Shown one piece after another: positions 1-4,807 of a DNA stretch of 10,280 nucleotides. The notes under the pieces are model-generated. The model did no database searches and was not told the DNA's origin. It was given only the letters and a program-made list of their open reading frames with translations. A program made the position numbers and the translations under genes. This DNA is from an uncultured Clostridia bacterium. GTDB lineage: Bacteria > Bacillota > Clostridia > UBA1381. Every line of letters starts with the position of its first letter. Position 1 is the stretch's first letter. Location: NCBI GenBank assembly GCA_905236685.1, contig CAJOPD010000023.1, positions 1-10,280 of the forward strand. The letters are read 5' to 3'.

Positions 1-723
1 CTCATAGACGCGCTCCATTCCGCCCACAATAAGTCTCTTTAAATGCAATTCTGTTGCAATACGCATATACATATCAATATCAAGCGCGTTATGGTGCGTT
101 ATAAACGGTCTTGCCGCCGCACCGCCGGGAATAGTGTTAAGCATTGGAGTATCCACCTCCAAAAATCCCTGTCCGTCAAGGTATTCCCTGATTGAACTTA
201 CAATCCTGCTGCGCTTAATAAAGGTATTTTTTACATCTTCATTCATAATGAGGTCAACATACCTCTGGCGATAGCGGAGGTCGGGGTCTTGCAGTCCGTG
301 GAACTTTTCGGGAAGCGGCAAAAGCGACTTTGAAAGTATCGTCATCTTTTCCGTTGCAACCGATATTTCGCCCGCGTCGGTCGTGAAAATACTGCCCGTT
401 GCACCGACAATATCTCCTATATCAAGCTTTTTGAAAAACTCATACTCGTCCTCGCCAAGCGTATCCTTTTTTACAACAAGCTGAATTTTGCCCGTTAAAT
501 CCTGCAAATGTGCAAATCCGATTTTGCCCATTCTGCGCTTGGACATAACTCTGCCACAAACGGTGACAGTTTTCCCGTCATATTTACCGTAATTCTCCTT
601 TATTTCCTGCGAATGAACCTGTCCGTCAAATTTTGTTATCTTGAAAGGGTCCCTGCCGCAGTCTTGAAGCTCTTTCAGTTTTTCGCGCCTTACCTTTAAA
701 AGCTGTGATAATTCGTTTTCCAT
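1..723 (-). CDS. lysS: Lysyl-tRNA synthetase, class II, N-terminal part (truncated by window edge)
   Basis: This gene encodes the cytosolic enzyme that charges tRNA-Lys with lysine using ATP. The 241 codons visible from the ATG at 723 cover two domains. The first is the N-terminal OB-fold anticodon-binding domain (about residues 55-130, with GRVMSKRRMGKIGFAHLQD near 57-75). The second is the start of the class II catalytic core: motif 1 around residues 181-195 (YLDGQGFLEVDTPML) and the beginning of motif 2 at 221-241 (RIATELHLKRLIVGGMERVYE), where the window ends. These motifs are typical of bacterial class II LysRS, a family of about 490-500 residues, so roughly half of the gene is missing. 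The start is supported by GGAAAGGA about 10 nt upstream and a good promoter at 758-786. It is divergent from the Rrf2 gene. I see no frame break. Confidence 0.97.
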   Translation of the reverse strand, partial: MENELSQLLKVRREKLKELQDCGRDPFKITKFDGQVHSQEIKENYGKYDGKTVTVCGRVMSKRRMGKIGFAHLQDLTGKIQLVVKKDTLGEDEYEFFKKLDIGDIVGATGSIFTTDAGEISVATEKMTILSKSLLPLPEKFHGLQDPDLRYRQRYVDLIMNEDVKNTFIKRSRIVSSIREYLDGQGFLEVDTPMLNTIPGGAAARPFITHHNALDIDMYMRIATELHLKRLIVGGMERVYE

Positions 724-757
724 TATTTTTTTATCCTTTCCAAACTCAATTGCTATG

Positions 758-786
758 ATTATATACTATTTTTTGGAATTTTACAA
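758..786 (-). promoter_or_regulatory. Sigma-A type promoter of lysS
   Basis: Read on the minus strand this is TTGTAA (781-786), a 17-bp spacer and TATAAT (758-763). The -10 box is perfect and the -35 matches at four of six positions. A start near 751 would give a leader of under 30 nt. That leaves no room for a T-box or other long leader element in front of lysS. Confidence 0.8.
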
Positions 787-847
787 GATTTTTTAACAAA
801 AATCCCATTTTAAAGGAAAAAATGCGGTTTTTTGATGTGATTTTATC

Positions 848-876
848 TTGAAAACCTACAAAATCTATGTTATTAT
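848..876 (+). promoter_or_regulatory. Sigma-A type promoter of the Rrf2-family gene
   Basis: TTGAAA (848-853), a 17-bp spacer and TATTAT (871-876). The predicted transcription start is near 883, only about 19 nt before the TTG start codon. TATTAT is directly repeated 8 bp downstream (TATTATAGTATTAT, 871-884), which puts AT-rich repeats over the -10 and start site. This would be a natural place for autorepression, although the sequence alone does not show it. Confidence 0.75.
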
Positions 877-885
877 AGTATTATC

Positions 886-893
886 AAAAGGAG
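886..893 (+). promoter_or_regulatory. Ribosome binding site that fixes the TTG start of the Rrf2 gene
   Basis: AAAAGGAG ends 8 nt before the TTG at 902-904. It lies downstream of the alternative TTG at 848, which falls inside the -35 box. Translation therefore starts at 902. Confidence 0.85.
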
Positions 894-901
894 TGATTTT
901 C

Positions 902-1324
902 TTGAAAATTTCAACCAAAGGACGCTATGCCATTAGATTGCTTTTAGACCTTGCTGAAAACAAAAGCAGATTTATTTCTTTAAAAGAGATTGCCGAAAGG
1001 CAGAATTTATCGAAAAAATACTTGGAGCAGATTGTTCCGCTGCTCACAAATTCAGGATATTTAAAGACGAACAGAGGCTATCAGGGCGGATATATGCTTA
1101 GCAAAAATCCCCAGGAGTGTGTAGTAGGGGAAATACTTAAAATCACCGAAGGAAATCTCGCGCCCGTTGCCTGCCTCGAAAACAATCCCATAGAATGCGA
1201 AAGAAGCGAAACCTGCCTCACTCTCCCGTTTTGGAAAGAACTTTATAAATTGATTTCCGATTATTTAGACGGCATAACCCTGCAAGATTTATTAGACGGA
1301 AATATTAAAAATACCCGAAAATAA
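902..1324 (+). CDS. Rrf2-family transcriptional regulator (CymR/IscR type) with three cysteines
   Basis: This is a 140-residue winged-helix DNA-binding regulator starting at TTG 902. The N-terminus MKISTKGRYAIRLLLDLA is the hallmark of the Rrf2 family and closely resembles CymR and IscR. The helix-turn-helix lies at about residues 25-50 (SLKEIAERQNLSKKYLEQI) and the wing at 56-66 (TNRGYQGGYML). Cysteines C91, C99 and C105 form C-x7-C-x5-C, in the region where IscR and related proteins bind an Fe-S cluster. B. subtilis CymR lacks such cysteines, so cluster sensing is plausible here but inferred. A further Cys sits at residue 73. The gene converges on metY, which suggests a role in sulfur or cysteine metabolism or in Fe-S supply. 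The targets are not proven by the sequence. The stop codon lies inside the shared terminator. Confidence 0.93.
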   Translation: MKISTKGRYAIRLLLDLAENKSRFISLKEIAERQNLSKKYLEQIVPLLTNSGYLKTNRGYQGGYMLSKNPQECVVGEILKITEGNLAPVACLENNPIECERSETCLTLPFWKELYKLISDYLDGITLQDLLDGNIKNTRK

Positions 1325-1339
1325 TTTTCGGGTATTTTT
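1307..1339. terminator. Bidirectional intrinsic terminator between the Rrf2 gene and metY
   Basis: This is a near-perfect palindrome. A 16-bp arm (1307-1322, containing ATACCCGAAAAT) pairs with 1324-1339 around a 1-base centre, so the real loop is probably 4-6 nt after fraying. T-runs follow on both strands. The TAA stop of the Rrf2 gene (1322-1324) is inside the hairpin and the metY stop (1340-1342) abuts it, so one element ends both convergent transcripts. Confidence 0.92.
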
Positions 1340-2632
1340 TTACTCTATCGCCGCAAAGGCATCGTCAAGCGCTTCTATCAAATCTTCTATATTTTCTATC
1401 CCTATCGAAAGCCTTATTGTATTAGGCTTTATGCCCTGATTTAAAAGCTCCTCCTCCGAAAGCTGCGAATGTGTTGTAGATGCAGGGTGGATTACGAGTG
1501 ATTTTACATCTGCAACATTGGCAAGCAGCGAGAATATTCTCAAATTATCAATGAATTTTTGCGCCGTTTTTGAGTCACCGTCAATTTCAAAGGTGAATAT
1601 CGAGCCGCCGCCGTTTTTCAAATACTTTTTATAGAATTTATGGCTCGGCTCTGTTTCAACAGACGGGTGATGCACCGCCAAAACCTTTTTATGATTTTCA
1701 AGATAGCGGACTATCTTCAATGCATTTTCGGTATGCCGCTCCACTCTCAGCGACAGCGTTTCAAGCCCCTGCAAAAATATGAAGGAATGGAAGGGCGAAA
1801 GCGTTGAGCCTGTATCTCTCAGTAAAATCGCGCGGATATATGTCACAAATGCCGCCGCTCCGACCGCCTCCCAAAAGCTTATTCCGTGATATGACGGGTT
1901 TGGCGCGGAAATCCACGGATATTTACCCGATTTGCCCCAGTCAAACCTTCCGCCGTCTATAATAACTCCTCCGATTGCCGTGCCGTGACCGCCGATAAAT
2001 TTTGTTGCGCTATGAACGACTATATCGGCACCGTATTCTATCGGGCGCACAAGATACGGAGTTGCAAAGGTATTGTCGACAACCAGCGGTATGCCGTGAT
2101 TATGTGCAATTTTTGCAATTTCTTCAATATCCGCTATATTTGAGTTGGGATTGCCGAGCGTTTCTATGAAAATCGCTTTTGTATTCGGTTTTATCGCCTT
2201 TTCAAACGAGCCCTCCTCATCGGGATCGGCAAAGCTTGTCGTTATTCCTGCGGTCAAGGGAAGGGTATGCGCCAACAGGTTATATGTTCCGCCGTATATC
2301 GTTTTTGACGCAACAATATGCTCGCCCGCTTTCGCCAATGCCTGAACCGCATAATTTATCGCCGCGGCTCCTGCCGAAACGCCAAGAGCGGCAACTCCGC
2401 CCTCCAATGCCGCAATACGCTCCTCAAAAACGCTTTGCGTCGGGTTTGTGAGGCGGCTGTATATATTGCCCGCGTCTTTTAAACCAAATCTGTCTGCCGC
2501 GTGCTGTGAATTATGAAAAACATACGATGCCGTTGCATAAATCGGCACGGCTCTTGCATCTGTTGCTATATCAGGTTCCTCCTGCCCCGAGTGAACCTGC
2601 AAGGTTTCAAATCTGTATTTTTTATCTGACAT
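1340..2632 (-). CDS. metY: O-acetylhomoserine aminocarboxypropyltransferase (O-acetylhomoserine sulfhydrylase)
   Basis: This cytosolic PLP enzyme of the Cys/Met metabolism family joins O-acetylhomoserine with sulfide to give homocysteine and acetate (direct sulfhydrylation route to methionine). The 430-residue length and sequence are typical of MetY. Examples are the N-terminal FETLQVHSGQEEPD, SRLTNPT near 59-65, VVDNTFATPYLVRPIEYGAD at about 184-203, the PLP-binding lysine in SATKFIGGHGTAIGG (K211), and the C-terminal SLVIHPASTTHSQL near 378-391. The ATG at 2632 is chosen because AAGGAG (GGAG 2642-2645) sits 9 nt upstream and homology begins at MSDKKYRFETLQ. A TTG-initiated extension to 2707 would add 25 non-conserved residues. 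It has its own promoter and a long leader. The related cystathionine gamma-synthase is less likely given the length and the FIGGHG context. Confidence 0.96.
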   Translation of the reverse strand: MSDKKYRFETLQVHSGQEEPDIATDARAVPIYATASYVFHNSQHAADRFGLKDAGNIYSRLTNPTQSVFEERIAALEGGVAALGVSAGAAAINYAVQALAKAGEHIVASKTIYGGTYNLLAHTLPLTAGITTSFADPDEEGSFEKAIKPNTKAIFIETLGNPNSNIADIEEIAKIAHNHGIPLVVDNTFATPYLVRPIEYGADIVVHSATKFIGGHGTAIGGVIIDGGRFDWGKSGKYPWISAPNPSYHGISFWEAVGAAAFVTYIRAILLRDTGSTLSPFHSFIFLQGLETLSLRVERHTENALKIVRYLENHKKVLAVHHPSVETEPSHKFYKKYLKNGGGSIFTFEIDGDSKTAQKFIDNLRIFSLLANVADVKSLVIHPASTTHSQLSEEELLNQGIKPNTIRLSIGIENIEDLIEALDDAFAAIE

Positions 2633-2690
2633 TTTAATAATCTCCTTTTTATTACTGAAAATTTGTATATGATTTAAAAACAGCCGTGTA

Positions 2691-2741
2691 TCACATTCGT
2701 TCCGCAAATCTTCCGTTTTTCCTTGTTTTATGTATCAGCAT
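2691..2741 (-). CDS. Candidate 16-residue leader peptide upstream of metY (uORF2)
   Basis: ATG at 2741 reads MLIHKTRKNGRFAERM and stops at TGA 2691-2693. A GGAG (2751-2754) lies 9 nt upstream, the same spacing as at metY itself. The frame lies wholly within the predicted metY leader and ends 58 nt before the metY ATG. The last sense codon is Met. Its ATG overlaps the end of a second tiny frame (2735-2764). It could be a regulatory leader peptide, or chance. I see no clean attenuator hairpin after it. Confidence 0.35.
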   Translation of the reverse strand: MLIHKTRKNGRFAERM

Positions 2742-2764
2742 AATTTCGTTCTCCGTTTTTTCAT
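2735..2764 (-). CDS. Candidate 9-residue leader peptide in the metY leader (uORF1)
   Basis: ATG at 2764 reads MKKRRTKLC and stops at TGA 2735-2737, overlapping the start of the next small frame by 7 nt. TAGGA lies 5 nt upstream, inside the inverted repeat at 2762-2778. The last sense codon is Cys. The frame is very short and could arise by chance. It is listed because it is tandem with uORF2 in front of a sulfur-assimilation gene. Confidence 0.22.
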   Translation of the reverse strand: MKKRRTKLC

Positions 2765-2778
2765 ATAAATCCTATATG
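2762..2778. repeat. Inverted repeat in the metY leader, candidate operator
   Basis: CATATA-AATCC-TATATG has perfect 6-bp arms around a 5-bp centre. It lies about 10-25 nt downstream of the predicted metY transcription start. A dimeric repressor bound here would block transcription. The neighbouring Rrf2 regulator is an obvious candidate. On the minus strand the core ATAGGATTTAT loosely resembles CymR-type sites as I remember them, which is a weak comparison. Confidence 0.45.
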
Positions 2779-2793
2779 TTTAGTATGTTTTAG

Positions 2794-2822
2794 ATTATAG
2801 CACGCTCTTTCGCTCTTGTCAA
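2794..2822 (-). promoter_or_regulatory. Consensus sigma-A promoter of metY
   Basis: On the minus strand: TTGACA (2817-2822), a 17-bp spacer and TATAAT (2794-2799), a perfect match at all twelve positions. The predicted start near 2787 gives a leader of about 155 nt. Such a strong core promoter usually implies repression or leader control. The -35 box lies only 12 bp from the glycogen operon terminator. Confidence 0.9.
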
Positions 2823-2833
2823 CAGGTTTTTGG

Positions 2834-2868
2834 CAAAAAAATACGCCTTTTTTTATTTAAGGCGTATT
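2834..2868 (-). terminator. Intrinsic terminator of the glgA-glgP-GH13 operon
   Basis: On the minus strand, AATACGCCTT (2859-2868) pairs with AAGGCGTATT (2840-2849) across a 9-nt A-rich loop, followed by a run of seven T. It begins 5 nt after the GH13 stop codon. An outer AACAGG/CCTGTT pair (2821-2826 with 2869-2874) could extend the fold but lies beyond the T-tract. It separates this operon from the metY promoter. Confidence 0.9.
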
Positions 2869-2873
2869 CCTGT

Positions 2874-4763
2874 TCAGTTTGCAAAAAATACTCTTGCAGT
2901 ATTTTTCGGTATTTTTATAAAGAAAATACCGTCTTTCGATGTGTGTTTTTCCTCATATGCACTTATTCGGGAAACATTATAACGCGCTACATCAAGGCGT
3001 ATCTCCGTATCATCGCCGAAATTCACAAGGACAATGATTTTGTTATTATTATCAAAGCGTATAAACCCGTAGCAATTCTCATACATATACACGCTTTCAA
3101 ATTCGCCGTTTTTCAAAACATCGTTTTCGTTCCGCAAAGCGATTGCGCGCCTGTAATGCTCCAATATTTCGCCGTTTTCATTGCCCCAAGGATAGCACAA
3201 TCTGCAAAATGGGTCCGCATAACCCTCAACGCCCGCTTCATCGCCGTAAAATACAGTAGGAACGCCCACAAGAGTAAACTGCATTGTGACAAGGCATTTT
3301 AACAGTTTTACTGCTCTTTCATAATCTGCTCCCCAGAGCCTCGTTTCTGCACATTCGTCCCTGTTGTCGCACTCTTTTCCGCCAAGCGCGGTTAAAATAC
3401 GCACGGTATCGTGGCTCGACAAAAAGTTCAGCGCCGCATAAAAGGCAGGGCGCGGATAGTTCTCTTTAAGGCTCATAATACGCCTGTTAAATTCCTTTGC
3501 ATCTATCCGCAAAAGCGCAAAATCTATCATTGCATTTTTTAAAGGGTAGTTCATAACCGAGTCAAGCTCGTCGCCGTAAAAGTACTCCCTGAGCTCACCG
3601 TAGGAAACCTTATTTGATGCGTCCTCCCAAACCTCGCCGATAATCACATTGTCGGGATTTTCCTCCTTTATCGCCTTTCTTAAAAGCTTTACGAAAAAGT
3701 CGGGAAGCTCGTCCGCAACATCTATGCGCCAGCCATATGCCCCGTTTTTAAGCCATTTTCTGACGACCGAGTTTTTATCCTTGACCATAAAATTCTGGTA
3801 AGACGGCGACGCCTCATTTACCTGAGGAAGTGTGTCTATCCCCCACCAGCTCTCATATTGATATGGATATTCTATAAAATTAAACCACTCATAATAGGGC
3901 GAATTTTTTGACTGATAAGCGCCGACGCTGTCATAACTGCCCTTTTTGTTGAAATATATGCTGTCGCTGCCCGTATGGTTGAAAACACCGTCCAAAATTA
4001 TGCGTATGCCCATATCCTCCGCCTTCCTGCAAAGGCGCACAAAATCCTCCCCTGTGCCGAGCGTTTCATCAATTTTTTTATAATCGCCCGTATCGTAGCG
4101 GTGGTTTGAAAATGCTTCAAAAATCGGGTTTAAATATATACTGGTAATACCAAGATTTTTAAGATATGCGAGCTTTTTTTCTATCCCCAAAAGGTTTCCG
4201 CCGAAAAAGTCGTTGGCAAGGTAACTACCTCCGAACTGTTCCGCCTTATAGTATGGCGTGTCGCCCCAGTTTCTCTTGATTATATCCTGCCTGTTACCCA
4301 AAAATTCTCCCGTTTCGTTTCCGTTTTTAAATCTGTCGGGAAAAATCTGGTAACACACGCTCTCGCGCCACCACTCAGGCGTTTTATAGTTCTCATCATA
4401 AACGGTAATCTGATATTTTTTTTCGGGAACATCGTCATAAAATCTACCGATACCGCCGAGATTTTCGTCATTATTCCCGTAGTATACAGGCTCAAAATCT
4501 GCCGCTATCTGAAACCAATAGTGCAAAAGTCCCGATTTTTGCGGAAGTGTTACGGTTGCCTCATAAAAGCACACGCCCGCGGCTTCAAAAACATAGTGCA
4601 TATCTATGCGCTCCGTTTTCCCCGCAAAAATATAGAAAAGCCTTACATATGTCGGTATTCCCGCGTCGGCAAGGGAAAGCCTAAGGGTTACCTTGCTGCC
4701 CTTTGTCGCCGCGCCGAAGGGATTTCTGTAAATGAGCGACTGCGAATTATGTTCTGCTTTCAT
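2874..4763 (-). CDS. GH13 alpha-glucanohydrolase, neopullulanase/cyclomaltodextrinase-like
   Basis: This 629-residue enzyme of glycoside hydrolase family 13 probably cleaves maltodextrins in the cytoplasm, since no signal peptide is present. A beta-sandwich N-terminal domain (about 1-120) is followed by a TIM barrel beginning at YQIFPDRFKNG (138-148). All catalytic regions are seen: DGVFNH (258-263), GWRIDVADE with nucleophile D348 and R346 (344-352), IIGEVWE with acid/base E377 (374-380), and SSHDTVR with H451-D452. LPQVNE (312-317) sits where neopullulanases carry MPKLN, and LDSVMNYP (400-407) also fits that group. The C-terminal domain is about 555-629. The ATG at 4763 is chosen because AAAGGAGA lies just upstream; a TTG at 4781 precedes that site. 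It is third in the operon, 42 nt after glgP, and may process limit dextrins. The exact bond specificity (alpha-1,4, alpha-1,6 or both) is not decidable from sequence. Confidence 0.93.
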   Translation of the reverse strand: MKAEHNSQSLIYRNPFGAATKGSKVTLRLSLADAGIPTYVRLFYIFAGKTERIDMHYVFEAAGVCFYEATVTLPQKSGLLHYWFQIAADFEPVYYGNNDENLGGIGRFYDDVPEKKYQITVYDENYKTPEWWRESVCYQIFPDRFKNGNETGEFLGNRQDIIKRNWGDTPYYKAEQFGGSYLANDFFGGNLLGIEKKLAYLKNLGITSIYLNPIFEAFSNHRYDTGDYKKIDETLGTGEDFVRLCRKAEDMGIRIILDGVFNHTGSDSIYFNKKGSYDSVGAYQSKNSPYYEWFNFIEYPYQYESWWGIDTLPQVNEASPSYQNFMVKDKNSVVRKWLKNGAYGWRIDVADELPDFFVKLLRKAIKEENPDNVIIGEVWEDASNKVSYGELREYFYGDELDSVMNYPLKNAMIDFALLRIDAKEFNRRIMSLKENYPRPAFYAALNFLSSHDTVRILTALGGKECDNRDECAETRLWGADYERAVKLLKCLVTMQFTLVGVPTVFYGDEAGVEGYADPFCRLCYPWGNENGEILEHYRRAIALRNENDVLKNGEFESVYMYENCYGFIRFDNNNKIIVLVNFGDDTEIRLDVARYNVSRISAYEEKHTSKDGIFFIKIPKNTARVFFAN

Positions 4764-4767
4764 ACTG

Positions 4768-4775
4768 TCTCCTTT
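4768..4775 (-). promoter_or_regulatory. Ribosome binding site deciding the GH13 start
   Basis: AAAGGAGA on the minus strand, with GGAG (4769-4772) ending 5 nt before the ATG at 4763. It lies inside the longer TTG-initiated frame from 4781, so the shorter 629-residue protein is preferred. Confidence 0.8.
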
Positions 4776-4785
4776 AACCAAAACG

Positions 4786-4807
4786 AAGGACGCAAAACTG
4801 CGTCCTT
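4786..4807 (-). other. Intercistronic hairpin between glgP and the GH13 gene
   Basis: AAGGACGCA and TGCGTCCTT form a perfect 9-bp stem with a 4-nt loop. It overlaps the glgP stop codon (4806-4808). On the transcribed (minus) strand it is followed by CGTTTTGG, not a true T-tract, so it is a poor terminator. It may cause partial termination or protect the upstream glgA-glgP message, giving lower GH13 expression. Confidence 0.6.

Noticed and set aside
822..851. Tiny frame MRFFDVILS before the Rrf2 gene with an upstream AAAGGA
   Set aside because: It lies upstream of the Rrf2 promoter and would end inside the -35 box, so it would not be on that transcript.
848..901. 18-codon N-terminal extension of the Rrf2 protein from a TTG at 848
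   Set aside because: That TTG is part of the -35 box, and the family start MKISTKGRY follows the TTG at 902 with AAAAGGAG 8 nt upstream.
2633..2707. 25-codon extension of metY from a TTG at 2707
   Set aside because: The added residues are not family-like, no ribosome site precedes the TTG, and a clear one precedes the ATG at 2632.
2633..2787. SAM (S-box), T-box or cobalamin riboswitch in the metY leader
   Set aside because: I cannot find the conserved cores or a convincing terminator/antiterminator pair. A covariance search with the S-box, T-box and cobalamin models would settle it.
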